Below the pieces are notes generated by a model. The model worked only from the letters and a program-made list of their open reading frames with translations. It had not been told where the DNA came from and ran no database searches. A stretch of 64,000 nucleotides of DNA, taken from NCBI RefSeq assembly GCF_008931805.1, contig NZ_CP044399.1:2294001-2358000 (forward strand). The letters run 5' to 3'. Position 1 is the first letter of the stretch. Each line of letters begins with the position of its first letter. Position numbers and translations under genes: made by a program. Source of the DNA: Moritella marina ATCC 15381. GTDB taxonomy: Bacteria > Pseudomonadota > Gammaproteobacteria > Enterobacterales > Moritellaceae. Positions 43,903 to 54,009 of this stretch are shown here, in pieces.

Positions 43903-45309
43903 TTAACCCAGCTCATGGGTCATATGGTTAACGACAGAAGCCTTTTCTCGTTGCTTTATATCATGCCATACCAAAGGTGCCACAATCGCAAACAGTACAA
44001 TATTAGATAAAGGCAAGGCTAACCAGATCCCGTCCACGCCTAACCATTGCGGTAAAAAGTACAGAAATGGTAATTGAATAAACATATTCCCCACAGATAT
44101 CGCCAAGGCTTTACCACCCTTACCTATCGCCATAAAATACACCGATGCTAATACAATAATACCATCCAAAAACATCGAGAATAAATGTAAGCGAATACCA
44201 TTTTTAGCCTCTGAAACCAGCTGCGGATCGTCACTGGTAAATAAACTGATCATCAGATTCGGCATGACATTTAAAATCACGATAAAACCAACGCCGGCAA
44301 TTACCGTTACTTTTATCGACAATAGCAGCATTTTTTTGATATTTTCAAACTGCTGGGCACCAAAGTAATAACTCACCGGTGGTTGCATACCTTCAGCAAT
44401 ACCTTCCGCAACCAAGTAATACAGCGTCATAATATAACCAACAATGGCAAACGCACCGACAGTCACTGACGTGCCATATTGCATGAATAAACGATTATGC
44501 AATGCAAACACAAAACTGGTATACAAATACATCACTAACGATGACGCGCCCAAGCCAATAATAGTACTCATCATCCGGGGGTTAACACGCACCAAACTAC
44601 GATCAAACTTTAAGCTTGAGTACTGTGAAAGAAAATAGCCAATACCTATGATAGCGATAGTTAACTGAGCAATGATCGTCGCTAATGCTGCACCTTCAAG
44701 TTGCCATTGCCACAAGCCAATGAGTACATAATCAAGTACAATATTTAACAGCGCGCCAAAGATCATCAATGCCGTTGCCACATTAGGGCTTTCATCATTA
44801 CGCACAAGCATAGGAATAGCCGTCGCCATAATAGTCGCAATGGTACCATAGGAAAAAATATTCACGTAATCAAAACCTAACGTGAAGATAGTACCTTCAC
44901 CACCTTGTACCCGCAGTAAATCAGCGCCCCATAGAAACAAACCCATGGCCGAAAACATTGCTAACACTAGCATTAATAAAAAACTGGCATTAAGCGCTTG
45001 CTGAGCAGAGGTTGAGTCTTGTTCACCTCGCTTCATCGATATTAAGCTGCCACCGCCCATGCCAACCATGATACCCAATCCAGACACGACAAAGGTGATC
45101 GGCCACGCCATATTAATCGCAGCAAGCCCGTCGACACCGACATAGTGACCAACAAAAATACCATCGATAATTTGATAAAGACCACTCACTAACATCGCGG
45201 TAATTGATGGGATAGCATAACGCCAAAAAGAACGTTTAATATCAGCGTCCGATGCAACGTCACGCACGTTTTTAGCTAGTGGATCTACTTGTAACTGTGA
45301 TGAACTCAC
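43903..45309 (-). CDS. MATE family multidrug/Na+ antiporter
   Basis: 468-residue transporter with 12 predicted membrane segments, typical of the MATE family. Visible features are the duplicated opening IPSITAMLVSGLYQIIDGIFVGHYVG, the PISYYFGAQ-like segment (PPVSYYFGAQQFENIKK), and NIVLDYVLIGLWQWQLEGAALATIIAQ. Substrate is unknown; relatives export drugs, dyes or metabolites against Na+ or H+. It is divergently arranged with a LysR regulator gene, and a perfect dyad with T-N11-A spacing stands between them, so it is the likely target of that regulator. Confidence 0.9.
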   Translation of the reverse strand: MSSSQLQVDPLAKNVRDVASDADIKRSFWRYAIPSITAMLVSGLYQIIDGIFVGHYVGVDGLAAINMAWPITFVVSGLGIMVGMGGGSLISMKRGEQDSTSAQQALNASFLLMLVLAMFSAMGLFLWGADLLRVQGGEGTIFTLGFDYVNIFSYGTIATIMATAIPMLVRNDESPNVATALMIFGALLNIVLDYVLIGLWQWQLEGAALATIIAQLTIAIIGIGYFLSQYSSLKFDRSLVRVNPRMMSTIIGLGASSLVMYLYTSFVFALHNRLFMQYGTSVTVGAFAIVGYIMTLYYLVAEGIAEGMQPPVSYYFGAQQFENIKKMLLLSIKVTVIAGVGFIVILNVMPNLMISLFTSDDPQLVSEAKNGIRLHLFSMFLDGIIVLASVYFMAIGKGGKALAISVGNMFIQLPFLYFLPQWLGVDGIWLALPLSNIVLFAIVAPLVWHDIKQREKASVVNHMTHELG

Positions 45310-45388
45310 AAAAACCTCTTACAACTATTGAATACATTATTATTTTAAGGATTATGCTTGTTTTTGATATTGATGAAAGTTAGCATCC

Positions 45389-45403
45389 ATCCGAATTTCG
45401 GAT
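45389..45403. promoter_or_regulatory. LysR-type T-N11-A operator between MATE and LysR genes
   Basis: ATCCGAATTTCGGAT (45389-45403), a perfect 7-bp dyad around one base, has T at 45390 and A at 45402, the T-N11-A spacing of LysR-type boxes. It lies 57 bases upstream of the LysR start and 80 from the MATE start. Confidence 0.72.
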
Positions 45404-45459
45404 AGTTAGCGAGGATAACACCCCGCCAGACAGCATTTAGAGACACTGAGAGAAATAAG

Positions 45460-46338
45460 ATGAACTGGACCGTCGATCAATTAGAAGCATTTGTTACCGC
45501 CGTAAAGCTGGGGTCTTTCTCTGCTGCAGCACGCCATTTAGGTAAAGCACAATCGCGCGTTAGCACCGCTATTGCCAATTTAGAAACCGATCTTAACATC
45601 ATTTTGTTTGACCGCAGTGCACGGCTCCCCGTACTGACACTCGCAGGCGAAGACATGTATGCCGAAGCTGAAGCGGTATTACAACAATGCCAGCGTCTAC
45701 AGTCGCGCGCGTTAACAGTGTCAGGTGGTGAAGAAATCTCGCTGACGATTGCCATGGATGAAGCATCCCCTATCACGGCATTTCAACATTTATTTACTGA
45801 TATAGCGAAGCAATTTCCGTTACTGAAAATCAATATAATTAGCGGTTCGCAAGCCGATATTGCGAAATGGGTTGATGAGAAAAAAGCCGATCTCGGGATC
45901 CTATTCCATTTAAAAACACAACTAGATTCACTCGAATTCATGTCGATTGGTAAATTTAGCCAATCCTTGATTGTGGCACCTGAACATCCGCTTGCTAAGA
46001 TCCGAGAGCCTAAAATAGAACAGTTAAACCAATTTAGAGAACTCGTTATTCGCGATCGAACCGGCACAACACAAGCCAAAGCAATTTCACCTAATCATTG
46101 GCATATAGACAGCTATTATTACATAACCGAGCTCGTCATTAGAGGAATAGGCTGGGCGTTAGTACCCGAGCATGTTGCGAATATACACTGGTATAAAGGT
46201 GCTTTAGTAGAATTATCCACTACCCACATTACTGAGCCACTATTGATTGAAATGGGCATTGTTAAGCGTCGAGATCAAGCCACAGGACCAGTCATGAACT
46301 GGATTTATCAAGCTTTAAGCCAGGGTGTTACAAAATAG
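45460..46338 (+). CDS. LysR-family transcriptional regulator
   Basis: 292-residue LysR-type regulator with an N-terminal winged helix-turn-helix (residues 3-62: QLEAFVTAVKLGSFSAAARHLGKAQSRVSTAIANLE) and a C-terminal substrate-binding effector domain. The effector is unknown. It is divergent from the MATE exporter gene, with a T-N11-A dyad between them, so it probably controls that gene and itself. The start ATG follows GAGAGAAATAAG. The downstream peptide-uptake operon is 200 bases away and has its own leader. Confidence 0.92.
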   Translation: MNWTVDQLEAFVTAVKLGSFSAAARHLGKAQSRVSTAIANLETDLNIILFDRSARLPVLTLAGEDMYAEAEAVLQQCQRLQSRALTVSGGEEISLTIAMDEASPITAFQHLFTDIAKQFPLLKINIISGSQADIAKWVDEKKADLGILFHLKTQLDSLEFMSIGKFSQSLIVAPEHPLAKIREPKIEQLNQFRELVIRDRTGTTQAKAISPNHWHIDSYYYITELVIRGIGWALVPEHVANIHWYKGALVELSTTHITEPLLIEMGIVKRRDQATGPVMNWIYQALSQGVTK

Positions 46339-46608
46339 TTAACGTATTACTTTTTAGTTGATTTAACGTAAAAAGTCTACATTTAACAGCTAAAATATTT
46401 TTGATAAATCTAAAAAAACTAGGGATAACCTGCGTTTTAGTGCAAAAAACTTACGGAATCTAGATTTTTATACCTTTTATGTTGCTTTATCGCAGTTTTT
46501 TTGTCAGATTAATACTCACGTAACATATCAGTGACATGTACTGCTGATAATGAATGGAATCAATTTTTCAGACTGGATGTAGAATCATCGAGTTATAAGG
46601 GTCTGGTA

Positions 46609-48321
46609 ATGTCTTTATTAGAAGTAAAAAATCTTCGCATCGAATATCCGTCTCGACACGGTGTTCACGCAGCAGTGAAATCATTGTCGTTTGCTATTGA
46701 ACGCGGTGAAATTGTTGGTGTAGTTGGCGAATCTGGTGCAGGTAAATCAACTGTGGGTAATGCCATTATTGATCTGTTAAGCCCACCAGGTGTGATCGCA
46801 AGCGGTGAAGTATTCCTTGAAGGTGAAAAAGTATCAGGCTTAACACCTGAAGAGATGCGTTCTGTACGTGGCTCTAAAATCGGCTTTATTTTCCAAGATC
46901 CAATGACATCGCTAAATCCACTGTTCACTATCGAACAGCAAATGGTTGAAACTATCCTTGCGAATTTAGATGTTAGCAAAGCAGAAGCTGTTAGCCGTTC
47001 ACTTAGCTTGATGGAACAAGTGGGTATTCCAGAACCTGAATTACGCATTAAACAATATCCTCACCAATTCTCAGGTGGTATGAGACAGCGTGTCGTTATC
47101 GCCATCGCTTTGTCTTGTGAGCCTGATTTAATCATTGCCGATGAACCAACAACTGCACTTGATGTATCAATTCAAGACCAAATTCTAACGCTTATTCGCG
47201 AACTGTGTATCAAGAAAAACGTCGGTTGTATGCTGGTAACTCATGATATGGGTGTTGTATCAAACGTGACCGATAAAATCGCAGTAATGTATCGCGGTGA
47301 TCTGGTAGAGTTTGGGCCAACGAAGCAAGTACTTAGTGATCCTGAACATGACTATACGCGAAGCCTAATTTCTGCCGTACCACGTTCAGATATCAAACTA
47401 GATCGTTTCCCACTGGTAAGCTATATCGAAGAAGCTGTCGAAATGAAGCAAATTGATATTAAAAACCATTGGTTAGGCCAAAGTGAAGACCAACGTGAAT
47501 TCACCGGTCCACTGTTGACTGTTGACGATGTAAGCTTGCGCTTTGTGACGAAAGATTCATTCTTTGAAAGTAAGCGTGAATACGTACAAGCATCAAATAA
47601 AGTAAGCTTCGATATTAAAGAAGGTGAAACCTTTGGCTTAGTTGGTGAGTCAGGTTCAGGTAAATCAACTATAGCCCGTATTATCGCTGGTCTGTATGCG
47701 CCAAACGAAGGTAAGATCACGTTTGAAGGCATCGATTTAACCGCGATTAAATCTGAAAAAGAACGTCGCCCAATTCGTCGTCAAATGCAAATGGTATTCC
47801 AAAATCCATACACGTCGATGAATCCAAGAATGAAAATTTTTGACATCATTTCTGAACCTATTCGTTTCCATAAACTGGCATCATCAGAAGCTGAGATTCG
47901 TCAAATTGTACATGATCTACTTGATCACGTAGGGCTAGGCAGAATGGCTGGGGTTAAATACCCACACGAATTCTCTGGTGGTCAACGTCAACGTATTTCA
48001 ATTGCCCGAGCACTGGCAACACGTCCGCGTTTATTAATTTGTGATGAACCAACATCGGCATTAGATGTATCGGTTCAAGCGCAAATTCTTAACCTGCTAA
48101 AAGATTTACAAGATGAACTCAATCTAACAATGTTGTTCATCAGCCATGATTTACCGGTTATTCGCCAAATCAGTGACCGCGTAGGTGTAATGCAAAAAGG
48201 TAAACTGCTTGAAGTCGCACCGACAGAAGAATTATTCACTAATCCACAACATGACTACAGCAAGCACCTTGTTTCTTTAATGCCTGAATTTAAAGGTTTA
48301 AGAGACAAATTAGCGAGCTAA
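46609..48321 (+). CDS. Peptide ABC transporter, fused double ATP-binding protein
   Basis: 570-residue protein with two complete oligopeptide-type ABC ATPase domains in one chain (Dpp/Opp D and F halves fused, as in YejF and GsiA). Domain 1: Walker [10 protein letters not shown], signature [15 protein letters not shown], Walker [13 protein letters not shown]. Domain 2 (from about residue 305): Walker [10 protein letters not shown], signature [15 protein letters not shown], Walker [13 protein letters not shown]. The ATG at 46609 is used because AAGG precedes it by 8 bases; 26 open codons upstream are unlike any ABC protein. It starts an operon with a binding protein and two permeases. Confidence 0.92.
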   Translation: MSLLEVKNLRIEYPSRHGVHAAVKSLSFAIERGEIVGVVGESGAGKSTVGNAIIDLLSPPGVIASGEVFLEGEKVSGLTPEEMRSVRGSKIGFIFQDPMTSLNPLFTIEQQMVETILANLDVSKAEAVSRSLSLMEQVGIPEPELRIKQYPHQFSGGMRQRVVIAIALSCEPDLIIADEPTTALDVSIQDQILTLIRELCIKKNVGCMLVTHDMGVVSNVTDKIAVMYRGDLVEFGPTKQVLSDPEHDYTRSLISAVPRSDIKLDRFPLVSYIEEAVEMKQIDIKNHWLGQSEDQREFTGPLLTVDDVSLRFVTKDSFFESKREYVQASNKVSFDIKEGETFGLVGESGSGKSTIARIIAGLYAPNEGKITFEGIDLTAIKSEKERRPIRRQMQMVFQNPYTSMNPRMKIFDIISEPIRFHKLASSEAEIRQIVHDLLDHVGLGRMAGVKYPHEFSGGQRQRISIARALATRPRLLICDEPTSALDVSVQAQILNLLKDLQDELNLTMLFISHDLPVIRQISDRVGVMQKGKLLEVAPTEELFTNPQHDYSKHLVSLMPEFKGLRDKLAS

Positions 48322-48423
48322 TCATTGTTAGTGATAGCAAAAACACGAAAAAACAACAGCTAAATAATAACAAAAAACACAACATATACGGGCGTCACGT
48401 CCCAGCATGAAGGAGTTATGCAA

Positions 48424-49977
48424 ATGAAAACCTTAAAGACCAAACTAGCCATTGCCCTAATGGCCGCAGGCCTAAGCGTTAGCGCTGCTGCAGCAGATAT
48501 CACTGTTGCTTACGATGCAGATCCAGTATCGCTTGACCCACATGAGCAACTATCTGGTGGTACACTACAGATGTCGCACATGTTGTTTGATCCGCTAGTG
48601 CGTTTTACTAAAGATTTCGATTTTGAAGGCCGTATTGCTGACAAATGGGAACGTGTTAATGACACGACGTTCCGTTTCCACTTACGTGAAGGCGTTAAAT
48701 TCCACTCTGGTAACACTCTGACTGCTGATGATGTTGTTTGGACGTTCGACCGTTTAAAATTATCAGTTGATTACAAAAATATTTTTGCACCATACGAAAA
48801 AATGACGAAGATTGATGACTACACTGTAGAAATCGTCTCTTCAGAACCGTACCCACTTGTTCTACAAACCGCTACTTACATTTTCCCAATGGACAAAAAG
48901 TTCTACTCGGGTAAATCTGAAGCAGGTAAAGACAAGTCAGCAATCGTTAAACACGGTAGTTCATACGCTTCAACAAACGTATCTGGTACAGGCCCTTTCA
49001 CTATCGCATCTCGCGAGCAAGGTGTAAAAGTTGTATTCGAACGTTTCGACGGCTACTGGGATAAGACATCACCAGGTAACGTTGACAAGCTAACACTTGT
49101 GCCAATTAAAGAAGATGCTACACGTGTTGCTGCACTACTTTCTGGTGACGTTGACATGATCCACCCAGTTGCACCAAACGATCAAAAACGTGTTAAGAAA
49201 TCTAAAGACATCGATCTAGTAACGGTATCTGGAACACGTATCATCACGTTCCAAATGAACCAAGGCAGCAACCCTGCGCTTAAAGATGTGCGCGTACGTC
49301 AAGCGATCGTACATGCAATCAATAACCAAGGTATTGTTAAGAAGATCATGAAAGGCTTCGGTACAACTGCTGGTCAACAAGGCCCTGCAGGTTACGCTGG
49401 TTATGATGCAGACCTAGTACCACGTTATGACTTGAAAAAAGCAAAACAGCTAATGAAAGATGCGGGTTATGAAAATGGCTTTAAACTTTCAATGATGGCA
49501 CCAAATAACCGTTATGTTAACGATGCTAAGATCGCACAAGCAACTGCTGCTATGCTCTCTAAAATCGGTATCAAAGTTGATCTAAAAACAATGCCAAAAG
49601 CACAATACTGGCCTGAGTTTGACCTTTGTTCAGCAGACATGATGATGATTGGTTGGCATTCAGATACTGAAGATTCAGCTAACTTCTCTGAATTCTTAAC
49701 AATGACTAAAGATGCTGAAACAGGTCGTGGTGCTTACAACTGTGGTCAATATTCAAATGCTGAAGTTGATAAATTAGTAAACAGCGCAAATGCTGAAACA
49801 GACACAGCAAAACGTGGTGTGATGTTGCAACGTGTTGAAAACATCTTGTATGACGAAGCTGCTTTCGTGCCACTACATTGGCAGGATCTAGCGTGGGGCG
49901 CAAAATCGACGCTACAAATTGAGCCGATTGTAAACGCACTAAACTTCCCGTACTTCGGTGACCTAGTAGTTAAATAA
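48424..49977 (+). CDS. Peptide ABC transporter substrate-binding protein (SBP family 5)
   Basis: 517-residue periplasmic binding protein of the oligopeptide/dipeptide family (SBP_bac_5). The signal peptide (ending SAAAADI) is followed by ITVAYDADPVSLDPHEQLSG and the family hallmark WERVNDTTFRFHLREGVKFHSG with TADDVVWTFDRL. The start at 48424 is preferred because AGGAG lies 8 bases upstream; the ATG at 48418 is too close. Codons are strongly biased (many GGT, CGT and CTA), suggesting high expression. Two stable hairpins follow its stop, as is common when the binding protein must outnumber the permeases. Confidence 0.92.
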   Translation: MKTLKTKLAIALMAAGLSVSAAAADITVAYDADPVSLDPHEQLSGGTLQMSHMLFDPLVRFTKDFDFEGRIADKWERVNDTTFRFHLREGVKFHSGNTLTADDVVWTFDRLKLSVDYKNIFAPYEKMTKIDDYTVEIVSSEPYPLVLQTATYIFPMDKKFYSGKSEAGKDKSAIVKHGSSYASTNVSGTGPFTIASREQGVKVVFERFDGYWDKTSPGNVDKLTLVPIKEDATRVAALLSGDVDMIHPVAPNDQKRVKKSKDIDLVTVSGTRIITFQMNQGSNPALKDVRVRQAIVHAINNQGIVKKIMKGFGTTAGQQGPAGYAGYDADLVPRYDLKKAKQLMKDAGYENGFKLSMMAPNNRYVNDAKIAQATAAMLSKIGIKVDLKTMPKAQYWPEFDLCSADMMMIGWHSDTEDSANFSEFLTMTKDAETGRGAYNCGQYSNAEVDKLVNSANAETDTAKRGVMLQRVENILYDEAAFVPLHWQDLAWGAKSTLQIEPIVNALNFPYFGDLVVK

Positions 49978-50004
49978 CCTAAACGTTAAATAACGACTAA
50001 ATCT

Positions 50005-50066
50005 TAACGGTATTTAATACCGTTACTATGCGGTGTTTTTATCAAGATAAACCGATAAAAACACCG
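50005..50066 (+). terminator. Tandem hairpins between binding protein and permease
   Basis: TAACGGTAT/ATACCGTTA (50005-50025) and the 13-bp stem CGGTGTTTTTATC/GATAAAAACACCG (50031-50066, loop AAGATAAACC). Neither is a clean U-tract terminator; the pair may stabilise the upstream transcript or allow partial read-through to the permease genes. Confidence 0.65.
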
Positions 50067-50120
50067 ATTATTTTAAATAAATATAATGATAAAAGTTAAT
50101 TTTACTTTGGGAGACAAGGA

Positions 50121-51095
50121 ATGTTCACATTTCTGATCAAACGCCTCTTTCAGGCCTTGGTAGTAATGTTCGTGATCAGTTTGGTAGCATTTTCCATTCA
50201 GGATAATCTAGGCGATCCGTTACGCGAATTAGTTGGTCAATCTGTATCTGAAGACGAACGACAAGCACTGCGTGACGAGCTAGGTCTAAATGATCCGTAC
50301 ATGACTAAATACAGCCGTTTTCTTGTTAATGCACTACAAGGTGACTTAGGCACCTCGTATTTCTTTAAACGACCTGCAGCAGAAGTTATTTTTGATAAGC
50401 TTCAAGCAACACTAGAACTTGTGTTTGGCGCAGCCGTCATTATTGTATTCGTGTCGATCCCATTAGGTGTCTACTCGGCGATTCATCCCAAAAGTGCGCT
50501 AACAAAAATTATCATGGCGGTAAGTAGTATTGGTATTTCTGTACCGGTATTCTTAACTGCAATCATGTTGATGTATATCTTCTCCATCGAACTAGGTTGG
50601 TTACCGTCTTATGGACGTGGCGAAACTGTTAATATCATGGGTTGGGAAACAGGTTTCCTTACGATGGATGGTTTCTTACACTTAATATTACCAAGCATCT
50701 CATTGGCTTCTATCATGTTGCCGCTTTTCATCCGCTTGGTTCGTTCTGAAATGCTGGAAGCGTTAAGCTCTGAATACGTCAAGTTTGCTAAAGCCAAAGG
50801 CCTAGCATTAAACAAAATTTACTATGTACATGCCCTTAAAAATACCATGTTACCTGTGATCACCGTTGGTGGTGTACAGATCGGTACCATGATTGCTTAT
50901 ACAATCTTGACCGAAACAGTATTCCAATGGCCAGGAACAGGTTTCCTATTTTTAGAAGCGATTAACCGTGTTGATACACCATTAATTACCGCTTATGTCA
51001 TCTTTGTAGGTTTAATCTTTGTGGTAACAAATACCCTTGTTGACCTGTTATACGGGTTCGTTAACCCAACAGTAAACATTACAGGTAAAGGATAA
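50121..51095 (+). CDS. Peptide ABC transporter permease 1 (DppB/YejB type)
   Basis: 324-residue inner-membrane permease with six membrane segments. The opening MFTFLIKRLFQALVVMFVIS is characteristic of DppB-type permeases; the EAA loop is seen as EYVKFAKAKGLALNKIYYVHALKNTMLP, followed by GTMIAYTILTETVFQWPG. It has an excellent ribosome-binding site (GGGAGACAAGGA). It is followed 5 bases later by the second permease gene and should pair with it as a heterodimer fed by the fused ATPase. Confidence 0.94.
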   Translation: MFTFLIKRLFQALVVMFVISLVAFSIQDNLGDPLRELVGQSVSEDERQALRDELGLNDPYMTKYSRFLVNALQGDLGTSYFFKRPAAEVIFDKLQATLELVFGAAVIIVFVSIPLGVYSAIHPKSALTKIIMAVSSIGISVPVFLTAIMLMYIFSIELGWLPSYGRGETVNIMGWETGFLTMDGFLHLILPSISLASIMLPLFIRLVRSEMLEALSSEYVKFAKAKGLALNKIYYVHALKNTMLPVITVGGVQIGTMIAYTILTETVFQWPGTGFLFLEAINRVDTPLITAYVIFVGLIFVVTNTLVDLLYGFVNPTVNITGKG

Positions 51096-51100
51096 TTAGT

Positions 51101-52045
51101 ATGAACACAGTGACTTCTTCTCATGTTCCTACTCGCTGGGAACGCTTTAAAAATTCAGACCTTATCTATTATTTCTTAAGAGATAAGGTGGCAATGTTCA
51201 GCTTTGCGATCTTTTTAACATTTTTGATCTCAGCATTAGCAGCGCCATTAATAGCACCAACAGACCCGTATGATATTACCAGCATTGATATCATGGACTC
51301 TGAGCTACCACCTTCATGGATGGAAGACGGAGACGAACGTTTTACCTTAGGTACTGATGATCAAGGCCGTGATATTTTATCAACCATGCTTTATGGTTCA
51401 CGTTTATCACTGACAATTGGTTTCTTAGCTGTTGGTGTACAGTTAATCTTAGGTATTGTCATTGGTCTGTCTGCAGGTTACTTCGGTGGCCGTGTTGATA
51501 GCTTCCTAATGCGTTTTGCTGATGTACAGTTATCGTTCTCGACCATGATGGTGGCGATCATCGTATCCGCTATCTTTAAAGCGAGTTTCGGTGCTGAATT
51601 CTTTAGTCAATATGCCGTCGTCATGCTCGTGGTGATCATCGGTGTAGCAGAATGGCCACAGTATGCACGTACTATTCGTGCCTCTGTATTAGCCGAGAAA
51701 CAAAAAGAATACGTTGAAGCAGCACAAGTCATGGGTCTAAAGTCGATGCGTATTATGTTTAGACACATACTGCCAAACTGCCTGTCGCCTATCCTAGTGA
51801 TTTCAACAGTACAGATTGCTAATGCGATTATGTCTGAAGCAGCGCTGTCATTCCTAGGCTTAGGTTTACCGGTTGACCAACCTTCATTAGGTGCGTTAAT
51901 CAGTACTGGCTTTAAATACATCTTCTCTGGTGCTTGGTGGATCACAGCCTTTCCTGGTGTATTACTCGTTACACTAGTTTTAGTAATCAACTTGCTTGGT
52001 GACTGGTTACGTGATGCATTTAACCCTAAGATCTATAAAGGTTAA
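51101..52045 (+). CDS. Peptide ABC transporter permease 2 (DppC type)
   Basis: 314-residue inner-membrane permease with six membrane segments and an N-terminal cytoplasmic extension typical of DppC. Signatures are TLGTDDQGRDILSTMLYGSRLSLTIG, the EAA loop EYVEAAQVMGLKSMRIMFRHILPNCLSP, and SEAALSFLGLGLPVDQPSLGALIS. It is the last gene of the peptide-uptake operon; a strong terminator follows 37 bases on. Together with the products of the preceding genes it makes a complete importer; which peptides (dipeptides, oligopeptides or antimicrobial peptides) is not shown. Confidence 0.94.
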   Translation: MNTVTSSHVPTRWERFKNSDLIYYFLRDKVAMFSFAIFLTFLISALAAPLIAPTDPYDITSIDIMDSELPPSWMEDGDERFTLGTDDQGRDILSTMLYGSRLSLTIGFLAVGVQLILGIVIGLSAGYFGGRVDSFLMRFADVQLSFSTMMVAIIVSAIFKASFGAEFFSQYAVVMLVVIIGVAEWPQYARTIRASVLAEKQKEYVEAAQVMGLKSMRIMFRHILPNCLSPILVISTVQIANAIMSEAALSFLGLGLPVDQPSLGALISTGFKYIFSGAWWITAFPGVLLVTLVLVINLLGDWLRDAFNPKIYKG

Positions 52046-52082
52046 TCGTATAAAGCTAATCGTTTAGATTATTAGAGATAAT

Positions 52083-52126
52083 AAAAGGCCGCTCCTGTAA
52101 ATAACATAAGAGCGGCCTTTTTGTAT
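52083..52126 (+). terminator. Rho-independent terminator of the peptide ABC operon
   Basis: AAAAGGCCGCTC (52083-52094) pairs with GAGCGGCCTTTTT (52110-52122), followed by TTTTTG; a clear 12-bp stem with T-tract. Confidence 0.9.
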
Positions 52127-52203
52127 TCACCAAGACTGTTTGCATGATTAACCTGTTAAAGGCGACAGTCTCGTTTTTTAAAACGACATCTTATTAACTG
52201 CTA

Positions 52204-53673
52204 TTATGCTTCAGCAGTTGTCATCCCTTCCGCTTCTTTACTCTTCTCAAGCATCTTACGAATAACAAATGACGCTAAGAAGGCGACAAATACCATCACT
52301 ACAGCTAAACCTGTTAATAGGCTAAAGTAGTCACCGTAAACTGTTTGCACGACTTCTTGCGTGATCTCTTGGCCCTTCTCCATCGCAATTGAAGTAGAGA
52401 ATACCGCGCCAACAATACCACTCATTGCCATAGCGACTGAGTATAAGCTCACTGAGAAATTCTCAATGTGTTTCGGTGCCACAGACAAGATGAATGCCAC
52501 AACCATACTGCCCACAATCACTTCAGCAAATGCTTGGAAGAAATGAATCACCATAAAGATTTCAGGACGAATAACAGCATCTTCGCCAACATTCAATACA
52601 GCCATCGTCAGGATACCAAACGCGATTGCCGTTAAGATAAATGCGAAACCGATTTTAGTTGCTGTCGTAAAGTTAATATTGCGTTTTTCAAGTGATAAGA
52701 ATACATATACGATCACTGGACCACCAACGATACACCAAAGTGAATTCATTGCCATTGCCGCTTCAGGTGCAATTGGAATGAAACCAAACAGATCACCACG
52801 CATAGTATTAATCGTTACCATCGTCATTGACGTCATCATTTGGCCGTAATACACAAAGAAAGCCGTTGTTAATACAGTCATGATAAGGATAGTCCCCATC
52901 TTTAATGCATCAGCACGTTCCGATTTAAGCATTAATGAGATGAAATAAAGGATCGCTGATGCACCAATTGCATAAATGATATTCTGGCCAATATCCATAT
53001 TTGAAAACATAAAGAATACTAAACCTATCATTGCAACAGATAACGTAGTGAATGCAATCCAGTTTTTAGTACTTACAGGTGCTTGGTCAATCTCAGCGCC
53101 TACTTTTGATAGTGGTTTACGTGAAACGACTAGAATGGCAAACGCAATGAAGGCCATCACAGCAGATAACATGAAGCTGCCATTAAAACCAATTGCAAGT
53201 ACGAACATAGGGAATAAGTATTGCCCTAAAAAGGCACCGACATTGTTTACTGAATAGTTAACTGGGTAACCATTTTCAAAATCTTCTTGGCTTGCGAATG
53301 TACGCTTGTACAGACTTGGATATGAAGGCGACATTAGACCACGGCCGTAACTGGCTAGCGCAATACCAACCAGACATAATTGTACATTACCTGCCGATGC
53401 ACCAAAGACAAGTAAGCCATAACCTATGGCAAAGGCAAGATAAGCAATCGTTAACGATCGATAAGCACCCAAAAATTTATCAGCAATGAAACCACCCGCA
53501 ATAGCAAACAACGGACCTATAGCAGAAAACGCACCAACAACCATCATGGTGTCAGCTTCGCTATACCCCAAATCTTCTAAAAAGAAGCGGGTTAAAATAA
53601 TCATTACGCCGTAGAAAGATAAGCCAAACAGCATTTGGCAACACATCATAGATTTATTCAGTCGATTCCACAT
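52204..53673 (-). CDS. POT-type (proton-coupled) di/tripeptide permease
   Basis: 489-residue permease of the POT/PTR branch of the major facilitator superfamily, with 12-14 membrane segments. The N-terminal FYGVMIILTRFFLEDLGYSEADTMMVVGAF followed by GGFIADKFLGAYRSL, and GLMSPSYPSLYKRTF with VNNVGAFLGQYLFP, fit POT motifs 1 and 2, though the classical ExxER motif of helix 1 is not present as such. It should import small peptides with protons; loss of ExxER means that proton coupling or substrate may differ. It lies next to the peptide ABC operon but converges with it. Confidence 0.8.
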   Translation of the reverse strand: MWNRLNKSMMCCQMLFGLSFYGVMIILTRFFLEDLGYSEADTMMVVGAFSAIGPLFAIAGGFIADKFLGAYRSLTIAYLAFAIGYGLLVFGASAGNVQLCLVGIALASYGRGLMSPSYPSLYKRTFASQEDFENGYPVNYSVNNVGAFLGQYLFPMFVLAIGFNGSFMLSAVMAFIAFAILVVSRKPLSKVGAEIDQAPVSTKNWIAFTTLSVAMIGLVFFMFSNMDIGQNIIYAIGASAILYFISLMLKSERADALKMGTILIMTVLTTAFFVYYGQMMTSMTMVTINTMRGDLFGFIPIAPEAAMAMNSLWCIVGGPVIVYVFLSLEKRNINFTTATKIGFAFILTAIAFGILTMAVLNVGEDAVIRPEIFMVIHFFQAFAEVIVGSMVVAFILSVAPKHIENFSVSLYSVAMAMSGIVGAVFSTSIAMEKGQEITQEVVQTVYGDYFSLLTGLAVVMVFVAFLASFVIRKMLEKSKEAEGMTTAEA

Positions 53674-54009
53674 AATTAATCTCTTTTATTATGGATAAGT
53701 AAAGAAAGGTAAACTCGACAAGATATTAACACTTAAGAAATACTCAATAAGAGGCATAGATCGCACAATGAAAACAACCTTAGGGTTTAAATCCAAATTA
53801 AACCGGCAAATGCAGAGTAAACAACAATGAAAATAACAACAAAGCAGTGTATAAAACCTTAAGTCGAGCGATAAGCAGCCTGATGACTCACCAAGGCATG
53901 AATTAGGTACGTGACCTAATTCATATCGTAGAAATGAATATACATATCATTTACCACTTACTTAATAATCGGTTAAACTTAAGGAAGGCAATAACCAAAC
54001 AGGCGCTAT
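53674..54009. promoter_or_regulatory. Intergenic region between POT permease and pilin genes
   Basis: 336 bases without a credible gene. It contains a perfect 11-bp dyad at 53898-53924 (listed separately) and should hold divergent promoters for the permease and the pilin. Confidence 0.5.
53898..53924. repeat. Perfect 11-bp inverted repeat upstream of the pilin gene
   Basis: ATGAATTAGGT and ACCTAATTCAT flank a 5-base centre ACGTG. It lies 86 bases before the pilin start and could be an operator or an RNA hairpin. Confidence 0.75.
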
